A stretch of 42,523 bases of DNA from assembly GCA_002027195.1 (NCBI GenBank), contig MWJO01000076.1, positions 1-42,523 of the forward strand, in the 5' to 3' direction. The stretch's first letter is position 1. Each line of letters starts with the position of its first letter. The notes below the pieces were generated by a model. It was not told the DNA's origin. It searched no databases and saw nothing but the letters and a program-made list of their open reading frames with translations. Shown here piece by piece: positions 8,207 to 16,971 of this stretch. This stretch comes from Streptomyces sp. GKU 895. GTDB taxonomy: Bacteria; Actinomycetota; Actinomycetes; Streptomycetales; Streptomycetaceae. The position numbers were made by a program, and so were the translations under genes.

Positions 8207-9391
8207 ATGGAGACGGACTGTACGAGAAGATCCGAGGGCGGCGTCCCGGCACTGGCCCCCGGCACCCGGCTGCTGCACATCGGCCCCCACAAGACCGGCA
8301 CCACGTCGATCCAGGGTGCGCTGTTCGCCGCCAAGGACCGCCTCGGCGAGCACGGCGTCCTGTGGCCGGCCGCCACCCGGCACCCGATGGAGGCCGTCCT
8401 CGCGGCCTGCGCCCGGCCCGGGATGATGGGCGACGCCGGGCCCAGCGAGCAGCAGTGGCTGCACCTGGTGGACCGGGTGAACGGCGCCGGGCGGGCCGTC
8501 ACCTCGGTCATCAGCAGCGAGTTCTTCGCCGATGCCGCCGACGACGCGACCATCGGGCGGATCGTGGCGCAGCTCGGCGGCGACCGCGTGCACGTCCTGG
8601 TCACCCTGCGCCCGCTGGCACGGATCATGCCCTCGCAGTGGCAGCAGTACGTGCAGAACGGGCTGCGCATGGGCTACGAGGAGTGGCTGGAGCACATGCT
8701 CCGCAAGGCCCCGTACGACAAGCCCAACCCCAGCTTCTGGCGGCGGCACCGGCATGACCGGCTGGTCGAGCGCTGGGTCCGGGCGGTCGGCGCCGAGCGG
8801 GTCACCGTCGTCGTGGTCGACGACCGCGACCGTGACGGGCTGATGCGCACCTTCGAGCAGCTCCTCGGCCTTCCGCGGGGCCTGCTCCAGGAGGTCCCCG
8901 ACACCGCGAACCGCTCTCTCACTCTCGCCGAGACCGAAATGCTGCGGAATCTTAATAAGGAATTCCGCGGCAATGGACTCCCCGACGAGCTGTATTCCAA
9001 GCTGGTGCGGCACGGCGCGGTGATGCATATGAAGAACGCGTGCAGTCCGACCCCGCAGGACGTGAAGATCCGCACCCCGCAGTGGGCCGTCGAGGCCGCC
9101 GCGGAGATCGGCGCCGGGATGGCGCGGCGGATCGGCGCGACGGGCGTGCGCGTCCTCGGTGACCCGGCGCTGCTCTCCGCCGTGCCGAAGCCCGGCACCG
9201 GCACCCTCGCGGAACCGCGGATCGCTCCCGAAGTGGCCGCTCAGGCCCTGTACGGAGCCTTGGCCGCGGCTGCCGCGGCGCCGATCCGGAACACCACCCC
9301 GGCCAAGTCCCGGACCGTGCACCAGACCTCGTCGAAGGAACTCGTGAAGGTGCTGGGACACCGGTGTCTGAAGCGGCTGCGACGCCGCTGA
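8207..9391 (+). CDS. sulfotransferase-like protein
   Basis: A 394-residue P-loop protein. HIGPHKTGTTSIQ (about residues 27-39) matches the 5'-phosphosulfate loop of PAPS-dependent sulfotransferases, and the stretch around RPLARIMPSQWQQYV fits the 3'-phosphate-binding segment (Arg ... Ser). The C terminus ends in a basic tail (CLKRLRRR) like the wall-polymer enzymes that follow. If active it would move sulfate from PAPS to a carbohydrate or lipid-linked polymer; sulfated wall polymers are plausible from the context but inferred. ATG 8207 is used. No clear ribosome-binding site precedes it, while TACCGT (8192-8197) sits 9 bases upstream, so the message may be leaderless. A TTG at 8201 is an alternative start. 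Confidence 0.7.
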   Translation: METDCTRRSEGGVPALAPGTRLLHIGPHKTGTTSIQGALFAAKDRLGEHGVLWPAATRHPMEAVLAACARPGMMGDAGPSEQQWLHLVDRVNGAGRAVTSVISSEFFADAADDATIGRIVAQLGGDRVHVLVTLRPLARIMPSQWQQYVQNGLRMGYEEWLEHMLRKAPYDKPNPSFWRRHRHDRLVERWVRAVGAERVTVVVVDDRDRDGLMRTFEQLLGLPRGLLQEVPDTANRSLTLAETEMLRNLNKEFRGNGLPDELYSKLVRHGAVMHMKNACSPTPQDVKIRTPQWAVEAAAEIGAGMARRIGATGVRVLGDPALLSAVPKPGTGTLAEPRIAPEVAAQALYGALAAAAAAPIRNTTPAKSRTVHQTSSKELVKVLGHRCLKRLRRR

Positions 9392-9419
9392 GCGGTACCG
9401 TCGTGACACACAGCAATAC

Positions 9420-9438
9420 GTAACTCCTGTGGAGTTAC
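9420..9438. repeat. perfect inverted repeat after the sulfotransferase gene
   Basis: GTAACTCC-TGT-GGAGTTAC. The 8-bp arms with a 3-base centre could be a small terminator or a protein-binding operator upstream of the CDP-ribitol synthase gene. Confidence 0.6.
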
Positions 9439-9488
9439 TCACAGCAATTCCAGGGTGCTCACCACAACGGTCTCCTCAATCACCAGGA

Positions 9489-9546
9489 GTGCAAGGTGAA
9501 TGACAGGTGGCGCGCACATATGCGGCGGACGGCGCTCACCTTGCAC
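9489..9546 (+). promoter_or_regulatory. structured leader of the CDP-ribitol synthase gene
   Basis: GTGCAAGGTGA (9489-9499) and TCACCTTGCAC (9536-9546) are perfect 11-bp inverted repeats enclosing 36 bases. The left arm follows AGGAG (9485-9489) and contains the GTG of a possible leader ORF (9496-9645). Folding would hide that GTG. The hairpin ends 59 bases before the real gene start. Confidence 0.5.
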
Positions 9547-9645
9547 TGCGGTAACCCCAAGTGGGACCATTTCCACGTTCCCTGTCGCCCCGAGGTAGGT
9601 CACCTGTGTCCCAGCACATCGCCAAGCCCCGTACCACCGCAGTGA
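9496..9645 (+). CDS. possible upstream leader ORF
   Basis: GTG 9496 lies 6 bases after AGGAG and opens a 49-codon frame that overlaps the first 40 bases of the CDP-ribitol synthase gene in another frame. The peptide is rich in Arg, His, Cys and Pro and matches nothing I know. Its translation would affect both the 11-bp hairpin and initiation downstream, so it could be a regulatory uORF, or it could be chance. Confidence 0.25.
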   Translation: MNDRWRAHMRRTALTLHCGNPKWDHFHVPCRPEVGHLCPSTSPSPVPPQ

Positions 9646-11105
9646 TCCTGGCCGGCGGTACCGGTCAGCGCGTGGGTCTCTCGATCCCCAAGCAGCTGCT
9701 GAAGATCGCCGGCAAGGCAGTCATCGAGCACACCCTGACCACCTTCGAGAACGCCGACTCGATCGACGACATCATCGTCCTGATGGCGCCGGGCTACGTG
9801 CCGGACATAGAGAAGATCGTGGCCAAGGCCGGGTTCACGAAGGTCAAGAAGATCATCGAGGGCGGTTCCACGCGGAACGAGACCACCGAGCGCGCCATCG
9901 AGGCGCTCGGCGAGGGCCTGGCCCCCGGCGAGGACCTCAACGTCCTGTTCCACGACGCCGTTCGCCCCCTGCTCTCGCAGCGCGTCATCGACGACTGCGT
10001 GGTCGCCCTGCAGCGCTACCAGGCCGTCGACGTCGCCATCCCGTCCGCGGACACCATCATCGTGACCCGCACCCACGGCGAGGACGGCGAGTTCATCACC
10101 GAGATCCCGGACCGCTCCCGGCTGCGCCGCGGCCAGACGCCGCAGGCCTTCAAGCTGTCCACGATCAAGCGGGCCTACGAGGTCGCCGCCGGCGACCCCA
10201 ACTTCCAGGCCACGGACGACTGCTCGGTCGTGCTCAAGTACCTGCCGGATGTGCCGATCCACGTCGTCGCGGGCGACGAGTACAACATGAAGGTCACCCA
10301 GCCCGTCGACGTCTTCATCGCCGACAAGCTGTTCCAGCTGGCCTCCACCGCCGCCCCCGAGCAGGTCTCCGAGGAGGCCTACCGCGAGCTGCTGACCGGC
10401 AAGACCATGGTCGTCTTCGGCGGTTCGTACGGCATCGGCAAGGACATCGCCGAACTCGCCGAGTCCTACGGTGCGAAGGTCTACGCGCTGGGCCGCTCCA
10501 CCACCGGCACGCACGTCGAGAACCCCGAGGAGGTCGACGACGCGCTGTCCAAGGCGTACGCCGAGACCGGGCGCATCGACTACGTCGTCAACACCGCCGG
10601 CGTGCTGCGCATCGGCAAGCTGGCCGAGACCGACAACGCGACCATCGAGGAAGCGCTCAAGGTCAACTACCTGGCCCCGGTGCAGATCGCCCGTTCGTCG
10701 TACAAGTACCTGTCCGAGACCAAGGGCCAGCTGCTCCTCTACACCTCCAGCAGCTACACCCGCGGTCGCGCCGAGTACAGCCTCTACTCCTCCACCAAGG
10801 CCGCGATGGTGAACCTCACCCAGGCCCTGTCCGACGAGTGGGCCGGCGACGGCATCCGCGTGAACTGCGTGAACCCGGAGCGCACCGCAACTCCGATGCG
10901 CACCAAGGCCTTCGGTCAGGAGCCGGCCGGTTCGCTGCTGTCCTCCGAGGTCGTGGCCCGTACGTCGCTGGACGTGCTGCTGTCCGAGTTGACCGGACAT
11001 GTCATCGACGTCCGCCAGCAGGACCCGACGGCCGCCGCGGGCAAGGCCTCCGGGTTCGAGCAGGCGCTGGCCTCCGTTCTGGACCGTCAGGACGGCGTGG
11101 CATAA
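9606..11105 (+). CDS. bifunctional cytidylyltransferase/SDR oxidoreductase (probable CDP-ribitol synthase)
   Basis: A 499-residue fusion. Residues 1-235 are an IspD/TarI-type cytidylyltransferase: LAGGTGQRVG CTP-binding loop, SIPKQ, FHDAVRPL, RGQTPQAFK and a late VTQPVD block. Residues about 255-499 are a short-chain dehydrogenase: GGSYGIGKDIA cofactor loop, NTAGVLR, catalytic Ser in YTSSSY and YSSTK (YxxxK). This order is that of Haemophilus Acs1/Bcs1, which reduces ribulose-5-phosphate with NADPH and couples it to CTP to form CDP-ribitol; firmicutes use TarI plus an unrelated TarJ. I infer the same product. The GTG at 9606 fits the domain start and has GAGGTAGG upstream. The next gene, a TagF/TarL-like polymerase, would use the product. 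It is cytosolic. Confidence 0.85.
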   Translation: MSQHIAKPRTTAVILAGGTGQRVGLSIPKQLLKIAGKAVIEHTLTTFENADSIDDIIVLMAPGYVPDIEKIVAKAGFTKVKKIIEGGSTRNETTERAIEALGEGLAPGEDLNVLFHDAVRPLLSQRVIDDCVVALQRYQAVDVAIPSADTIIVTRTHGEDGEFITEIPDRSRLRRGQTPQAFKLSTIKRAYEVAAGDPNFQATDDCSVVLKYLPDVPIHVVAGDEYNMKVTQPVDVFIADKLFQLASTAAPEQVSEEAYRELLTGKTMVVFGGSYGIGKDIAELAESYGAKVYALGRSTTGTHVENPEEVDDALSKAYAETGRIDYVVNTAGVLRIGKLAETDNATIEEALKVNYLAPVQIARSSYKYLSETKGQLLLYTSSSYTRGRAEYSLYSSTKAAMVNLTQALSDEWAGDGIRVNCVNPERTATPMRTKAFGQEPAGSLLSSEVVARTSLDVLLSELTGHVIDVRQQDPTAAAGKASGFEQALASVLDRQDGVA

Positions 11106-11128
11106 TCAACTGCAATTAGACATCTGTT

Positions 11129-11179
11129 ATTCAGGCCTCTGTGTCTGCCCGTTATCGGAGCATTCGCAGGGGCCTGAAT
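11129..11179 (+). promoter_or_regulatory. long hairpin before the first polymerase gene
   Basis: ATTCAGGCCTCTG (11129-11141) pairs with CAGGGGCCTGAAT (11167-11179): 13 bp with one G.T pair and a 25-base loop. It lies in an unusually AT-rich 155-base spacer, 82 bases before the GTG at 11261. No T-run follows, so a leader or operator role is as likely as termination. Confidence 0.5.
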
Positions 11180-11260
11180 CAGTACCTCTCGCGAATTCCT
11201 CACATTTTCGCCGCACCACAGAACAAAACCGGCACTCCCCCTCCAAGAGCAGGTTCCTCC

Positions 11261-13312
11261 GTGATAACCAGAGCCATTCGCGTCGCCCGGGTGGGCAGTG
11301 CGGCCGAGCTGGCCGCGGCGGCCCTCATGATCCTGGGCTTCCCTGTGCTCATGCTGGCCGCGCTCGTCCCGAGCGTTCCCGCCTTCGCGGCCGCGGCCGC
11401 AGTGACGTACCTGGCGGACCACTATCTGCATCGCAAGAGCAGCTATCTGATCAACCGCCTCAGCAAGGTGCGCGCGGGTCTGTCGATCCGCTTCCTGATC
11501 CGCCAGCTGCTGCTGATCCTGCTGCTGGCTCGGCTGGATCTCGCGGACGGCATCGTCTTCTACGGGGCGGTCGCCTGCTTCATCGCCTTCTACGGCCTCC
11601 AGGCCCCGCACGGCGCGCTGGTCACCCTGATCCGCAACCGCCGCCGGATGCCGGTCGCCACCCGCAACGTCGACCTGGCCGCCCGGATCCGCATCCCGGA
11701 CGCTCCGCCGCGCGGCCTGCTCAACCGCTCCGCCGAGAAGATGCTGCACCTGGACCTGTTCGCCGTCGTCGGTGTGCTGGTCTCGGCGTTCATGGACGAC
11801 ACCCTCGCCGCGTTCATCGGCATCGGCGCGACGATAGTGCTGGGCACCGGGTACGTCCTCGCGCTCATGCCGTACGTCCGCGGCAGCAAGATCCCGCCGA
11901 ACGCGGAGAAGGTCCTGGCCGCGGTCGACGACTGGCTGGCCGGCTACCGCCCCGAGACGGTGCTCTACTTCTCCGGCTCCAAGGACTCCGCCTACCAGGT
12001 CAACATGTGGCTGGAGACCATGGAGCAGCTGGACTCCAAGCCGCTGATCATCCTGCGCGAGCGGGCGATACTGAACAACCTGGCGCCGACCACGGTCCCC
12101 GTCATCTGCGTGCCCGGAGGGGTGCACCTGATGAACATGGACCTGTCGACCGTGCGCGTCGCGCTCTACGCGGCCAACGTCGGCAAGAACATCCACCTGC
12201 TGCGCGTGCCGACCATGAAGCACGTCTTCATCGGCCACGGCGACAGCGACAAGCTCGCCAGCGTCAACCCGTTCAGCAAGGTGTACGACGAGGTGTGGAC
12301 CGCCGGCCGCGCGGGCCGCGACCGCTACGCCATCGCCGACGTCGGTGTCCGCGACGACGACATCGTGGAGGTCGGCCGCCCGCAGCTGGCGCCCATCCAG
12401 ACCTGGCAGGGCGTGCCCGACGGCCGTATCCCCACCGTGCTGTACGCGCCCACCTGGGAGGGCTGGGACGGCAACCCCGGCAACACCTCCCTGGTGCTCG
12501 CCGGCGAGAACATCGTCAAGAAGCTGATCAAGGCCGACCCGCCGGTCCGCATCCTCTACAAGCCGCACCCGTTCACGGGCACGGTCAGCAAGGAGGCGGG
12601 CGCCGCCCACGCGCGCATCACCGCGCTGGTGGAGAAGGCCGCCGCCGAGCGCGCCATGGACCCCCGCTTCACCGGGGACGCCGCCGCCCAGGCGCAGGCC
12701 AAGGCCGAGCTGGCCCGCATCGAGGCGCGGATCGCCCAGCTGGCCGGCAACGGCGGTGAGAAGGGCGACGAGGCCGAGGCCACCCGTGACGGCCTGGTCG
12801 ACGTGGCCAAGCACGAGGAGATCGCCCGGCTCCGCGCCGAGTGGAACGACGCCTACTGGCGTTCCTTCGGCACCCACGAGCACCGCGTCATCACCGGCGC
12901 CGAGCCGCGGCTGTACGACTGCTTCAACGTCTCCGACGCGATGGTCTCCGACATCTCCTCCGTGGTGTCCGACTTCATCGCGAGCGGCAAGCCGTACGCG
13001 GTGACGGACTCCGCTGAGCTGGGCGTGGAGGAGTTCAAGCGGCAGAACACGGCGGTGCGGGCGGCCACCATCCTGTCCAACAGCGCCGCCGAGCTGGGCG
13101 AGCTGCTGAGCGCGGTCCGCGACCCCGCGGGCGACCCGCTGGCCGAGGACCGCAAGGAGCTCAAGCAGTACCTGCTGGGCCCGGACGAGCCCACGTCCAT
13201 CGAGCAGTTCAACACCGCCGTGGCGGACCTGGCCCGCAAGGCCGACACCCGCAACGTCGGCCAGGAGTCACGGGCGGCGGCCGGAGCCGCGGAGGCCGCG
13301 ACCACGGCCTGA
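11261..13312 (+). CDS. membrane CDP-glycerol/CDP-ribitol phosphotransferase (TagF/TarL family) 1
   Basis: A 683-residue protein. The N-terminal third has about five to six membrane segments (residues 15-45, 70-110, 165-200). The C-terminal part is a CDP-glycerol glycerophosphotransferase domain with KHVFIGHGDSDK, YAPTWEGWDGNPGNTS, ILYKPHPFTG and VSDISSVVSDF, the blocks that bind CDP-polyol and the acceptor. It should add polyol phosphate units to a lipid-linked wall polymer at the inner face of the membrane; the preceding CDP-ribitol synthase suggests ribitol phosphate. GTG 11261 is chosen for the AGAGCAGG sequence upstream; GTG 11141 is an alternative but would put a long non-conserved piece in front. 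An intrinsic terminator follows. The minus-strand gene at 14712-16852 is a paralogue. Confidence 0.88.
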   Translation: MITRAIRVARVGSAAELAAAALMILGFPVLMLAALVPSVPAFAAAAAVTYLADHYLHRKSSYLINRLSKVRAGLSIRFLIRQLLLILLLARLDLADGIVFYGAVACFIAFYGLQAPHGALVTLIRNRRRMPVATRNVDLAARIRIPDAPPRGLLNRSAEKMLHLDLFAVVGVLVSAFMDDTLAAFIGIGATIVLGTGYVLALMPYVRGSKIPPNAEKVLAAVDDWLAGYRPETVLYFSGSKDSAYQVNMWLETMEQLDSKPLIILRERAILNNLAPTTVPVICVPGGVHLMNMDLSTVRVALYAANVGKNIHLLRVPTMKHVFIGHGDSDKLASVNPFSKVYDEVWTAGRAGRDRYAIADVGVRDDDIVEVGRPQLAPIQTWQGVPDGRIPTVLYAPTWEGWDGNPGNTSLVLAGENIVKKLIKADPPVRILYKPHPFTGTVSKEAGAAHARITALVEKAAAERAMDPRFTGDAAAQAQAKAELARIEARIAQLAGNGGEKGDEAEATRDGLVDVAKHEEIARLRAEWNDAYWRSFGTHEHRVITGAEPRLYDCFNVSDAMVSDISSVVSDFIASGKPYAVTDSAELGVEEFKRQNTAVRAATILSNSAAELGELLSAVRDPAGDPLAEDRKELKQYLLGPDEPTSIEQFNTAVADLARKADTRNVGQESRAAAGAAEAATTA

Positions 13313-13351
13313 TCCATCGCCTGACCCAGTGCTCTGGCCCATTCGGCCCAG

Positions 13352-13395
13352 GGGCCCGGTTTTCGAGGAGTGATTCTCGAAAACCGGGCCCTTTT
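13352..13395 (+). terminator. strong intrinsic terminator
   Basis: A perfect 16-bp stem (13352-13367 with 13376-13391; arm starts GGGCCCGGTTTTCGAG) with an 8-base loop and TTTT at 13392-13395. It closes the CDP-ribitol synthase/polymerase unit. Confidence 0.95.
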
Positions 13396-13519
13396 GCGTA
13401 TCTGACGGGGGAACGGTCGTTGTAATCCGTGACCTGCGCCACAAAGAACGCCCACAGAGACAACCGCTTGCCGCGTTCAGCCGTCTGACTGATTGTGAAT
13501 ATGAGGATACGGGGGAAAT

Positions 13520-14734
13520 GTGACCCAGCCTGATGTGACCGTGGTCATCGGTGCCTACGAAGCGATGCCCTACCTCGTCGAGTGCCTCGCCTCCGTCGAG
13601 GCCCAGACCCTCGACCACGCCCGCATCGAGGTCATCGCGGTCGACGACGGTTCCACGGACGGCACGGGGGAGTGCCTGGAGGCGTTCGCCGCCCGCGTGG
13701 ACATGCCGGTCACCGTCATCCGCCAGGACAACTCCGGCGGCCCCAGCGGCCCGCGCAACGTCGGCCTGGACAAGGCCGCCGGGCGGTACGTGTTCTTCCT
13801 CGACGCCGACGACCGGCTCGGCGCAGAAGCGCTGGAGCGGATGGTCGCGATGGCCGACCGCAACTCCACGGACGTGGTGCTCGGCCGCGTCGAGGGCATC
13901 AACCGCAAGCCCCCGCAGTCCATGTGGGGCAGGACGCTGGAGCGCACCGACGTCTGGTCCTCCAACATCAAGTTCACCCTCAGCGCGCAGAAACTCTTCC
14001 GCCGCGAGCTGCTTAACCGTCACAGCATGCGCTTCGACGAGTCGCTGTGGACCGGCGAGGACGCCCTGTTCACCATGGAGGCCTATCTACGGGCCGACGG
14101 CGTCTCCCTCATCGACGACTACACCTGCTACTACCTGGTGGGCCGCGACGACGGCAAGCACGTGACGAAGAGCGGGAGTTACACCCTGCGCTTCGACTCC
14201 GCACGCGCCCTGATGACCCTCATCGCCGACATGCTGCCGCCGGGCCCGCGCCGCGACATGCTCATGGTCCGCCCGTTCGTCGTCACCCTGCTCCCGCAGT
14301 TCGGCCCCAAGTACCTCAAGGACAGCGAGCAGGTACGACGGCACAAGTTCGAGCTGGCCAAGCCGCTGCTGGACGCCTACTGGACCGACGAGGTCGCCCA
14401 TCGCCTGCGTGTCGAGGAGCGGCTGCGGATGCACGCGGTGGCCGAGCAGCGCCCCGAACTCCTGCTGGAACTCCTGGAGTTCCGGCGGGCCGGGAAGCAG
14501 CCCGAGGCGCTGCTGGAGAAGCGCGGCCGCCGGGTGTACTTCGCCTACCCGCACTTCCGGGACACCGCCGCCGGCATCCCGGAAGCCTTCTACCTGGCCG
14601 AGCCCCGCGAGGCCCGCGCCGTCCCGGGCTACCGGGAGGGCGGGCTCGACTCGTTCGTACGACGGGCGGTGCGCAAGGCCCGCCGGACGCTGCCCTCCCG
14701 GTCCCGGGACGTCAGGCCGGCTGCGGCGGCGTGA
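13520..14734 (+). CDS. family 2 glycosyltransferase, probable wall-polymer sugar transferase
   Basis: A 404-residue soluble GT-A enzyme. VTVVIGAYEAMPYLVECLAS starts the Rossmann fold, VDDGSTDGT binds the nucleotide sugar, FLDADDR (about residue 94) is the metal-binding DxD, and WTGEDALF (about 178) provides the catalytic-base region. The layout, with a long C-terminal half and basic tail, is shared with TarS/TarP-like transferases that put GlcNAc on ribitol teichoic acid; that specificity is inferred from the neighbours. GGGGGA at 13509-13514 supports the GTG at 13520. The gene has its own promoter region after the terminator at 13395. Its 3' end overlaps the convergent minus-strand gene by 23 bases. 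Confidence 0.85.
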   Translation: MTQPDVTVVIGAYEAMPYLVECLASVEAQTLDHARIEVIAVDDGSTDGTGECLEAFAARVDMPVTVIRQDNSGGPSGPRNVGLDKAAGRYVFFLDADDRLGAEALERMVAMADRNSTDVVLGRVEGINRKPPQSMWGRTLERTDVWSSNIKFTLSAQKLFRRELLNRHSMRFDESLWTGEDALFTMEAYLRADGVSLIDDYTCYYLVGRDDGKHVTKSGSYTLRFDSARALMTLIADMLPPGPRRDMLMVRPFVVTLLPQFGPKYLKDSEQVRRHKFELAKPLLDAYWTDEVAHRLRVEERLRMHAVAEQRPELLLELLEFRRAGKQPEALLEKRGRRVYFAYPHFRDTAAGIPEAFYLAEPREARAVPGYREGGLDSFVRRAVRKARRTLPSRSRDVRPAAAA

Positions 14735-16852
14735 CGTCGGCGGGGTCCTCCGCCGGCCGGGGCGCGGGGATCTCCGCGGCCAGCCGCTCGGCCATCCGCA
14801 CGCGATGCTCCCGCGCCGCCGAACACAGCGCCTGCGCAGCCGCGTTGAAGCGCTCCTGCGAGGACGGCTCGTCCGGCCCCAGCAGATGCCGCTTCAACTC
14901 GGCCCGCGCCTCGGCCAGTTCGTCCTTCTCCGGGTGCCGTACGGCGTCCAGCAGCCCCGGCACCCCCGCCGCGTCCGGCGTCAGCACGGTCGCCGCCCGC
15001 ACCGTCGGGAACGCCTCCCGGAAGGCGTCCTCGCCCAGCCCGCTGGTGTTGGCCACCGCATAGGGCTTGCCGCTCGCCAGGAAGTCGCTCACCACGCTCG
15101 ACACATCGCTGACCAGCAGATCGGCCCGGTTGAAGCAGGCGTACAGCGCGGGCCGGACACCGGTGACGACCTGGTGCTCCCACTCCGGCAGCGAGGCCCA
15201 GTACGCCGCCTCCCAGGCCGCCGTGGCCCGCTCCACCGCCCTGGCCCGTCCCCGCGGCGGCGCGGACTGGAGCAGCATCCGCTCCACCGAGTCGGCGCTG
15301 GTGCGGAAGTCGGCGGTGGTGAGCCGGTCCAACTCCTCGGTGCACCGCGCCAGTTCACCCCCGGACGCGGGCCGCGGCCCCGAGCGCGCCCGGTTGGCGG
15401 CCCGGATCAGCTCCCGGATGCGCAGATCGGCCGCCCCCGCCCGGGGATCCACCGACCCGGTCAGCGGATGCGGCTTGTACAGCAGCCGTACGCCCGGATC
15501 GGCGAGCAGCGCCCGTACGAGGTTCTCGCCGGCCTCGATGACCGAGGTGTTGCCCGGATTGCCGTCCCAGCCCTCCCAGGTGGGCGCGTACAGGACGGTG
15601 GCGTACGTCCCCTTCGGCGGACCCGCGTACGGCCGTACGGCCTCCAGCTGCGGCCGTCCGATCTCCCGCACCTCGCGGTCGTCCACGCCGACCTCGGCCA
15701 GCGCGTAGCGCTCCCGCGCCGCCGGGCCGGCCACCCACACCTCGTCGTACGCCTTCGCGTACGGGTTGCACGAGGACAGCTTGTCGCTCTCGCCGTGGTT
15801 GACGAACGTGTGCTTGAGGGTGGGGATGCGCAGGACCTGGGAGGTCTTGCCGGAGTTCGACGGGTGGATGAGGACCTGGAGGGTGGAGTGCTCCAGGCGC
15901 ATCAGGGTGGTGACCTTGGGCAGGCAGATGATCGGCACGTCGGTCGCGGCGATCTTCTGCACCATGAAGCGCTCGCGCAGCACGATGACCGGCCGCCCGT
16001 CGAGCTTGGCCAGCGGCTCCAGCCACATGTTCGCCTGGTAGGCCGAGGACGCGCCGCCGGAGAAGTACAGGCCGACGGTGGGCTTGTAGTCGGCCAGCCA
16101 GCGTCGAACCAGTCGAGGACCTGCTGCTCGCCCGCCGGGCGACGGCTCGGCAGCAGCCGCAGCAGCAGCTCGCCCAGACCGAGCAGCCCGAGGACGAGGG
16201 AGACGGCGAGCCCGCCGGCCGCGGCGGCCGGGTGGTCGGTCGCCGCCGTGGCCGCCAGGCCGAAGGTCGCGGGCAGCCCGAACACCAGCAGCCGGTGTCC
16301 GGGGCGGCGCAGCAGCAGCGCGGGCGGGGCGGTCGACAGCCGGAGCGCGGAGGCGTCGATGTTCCGGGTCACCACCGGCAGCGTGCGGGTGCGGCGGACC
16401 AGCACGGAGACCGCCTGGATGGCGCAGTGCAGGGCGTAGAAGAGCAGCAGGGCGGCGACGATCGGGCCGTACACGCCCTCCCGGTCCTGCTCCCCCACCC
16501 GCAGCAGGCCCGCCACCAGCAGCAGGTCCCGCAGGACGTGCCGGACGGTGATGTCCGCGTGCGACTTGGCGAACACCGTCGCCATGCCCCGCTGCCACCG
16601 GTGCAGCACCCCCTCCCCGGCGACCGAGGCGGCCGTCGCGGCGAGCAGCAGCGGTACGTCGGGGAGGAACGCGGCGACGGCCTGGGCGGCGAAGGCGGCG
16701 GCCAGCAGGAGCGTGACGAAGACGCGGGGAGCGGCGCGCCGCAACGGCAGGCGCCTGCGCCGCGGGCGGCTCTTCGGGCTGTCGGTGGCGGAACGCTTCA
16801 GCGGGCGTCTGCGGCGGAGCAGACGGGGTCGGCGGAGTCTCTTCGTGGGCAC
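14712..16852 (-). CDS. membrane CDP-glycerol/CDP-ribitol phosphotransferase (TagF/TarL family) 2 (frame interrupted)
   Basis: Paralogue of the protein at 11261-13312, read leftwards. A very basic N terminus is followed by several membrane helices (VFVTLLLAAAFAAQAVAAFL and others). The transferase domain has KHTFVNHGESDKL, YAPTWEGWDGNPGNTS, LLYKPHPLTG and VSDVSSVVSDF. The frame breaks at 16100-16102, where one base is missing between DWFDA and WLADYKP; repaired length is 713 residues. GTG 16852 has GGAG 8 bases upstream. The conserved WLADYKPTVGLYFSGGASSAYQANMWLE corresponds to WLAGYRPETVLYFSGSKDSAYQVNMWLE of the first copy. Two copies suggest a primer/polymerase split or two polymers. The 5' region has unusual complementarity to its own ribosome-binding site (16857-16954). 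Confidence 0.88.
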
Positions 16853-16856
16853 GGCG

Positions 16857-16954
16857 TCACTCCAAGGTCGTCAAGGACGTGCGCCCGGGTTAACGCCCGC
16901 CGACCACTGGACGACACGCGCGTGTCCGGGCGCCTTGGAGCGACCGTGGAGTGA
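16857..16954 (-). promoter_or_regulatory. leader with two alternative helices over the ribosome-binding site
   Basis: On the minus strand the ribosome-binding stretch CCTTGGAGTGA (16867-16857) can pair with CTCCAAGG (16940-16933) or with TCACTCCA (16954-16947). The two pairings exclude each other and both cover GGAG. An inner GCGCCCGG/CCGGGCGC helix strengthens the first. It may be a translational control leader, or a terminator for the pyruvyltransferase gene upstream. Confidence 0.45.
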
Positions 16955-16971
16955 TAAGACGTCCGGTCCGC

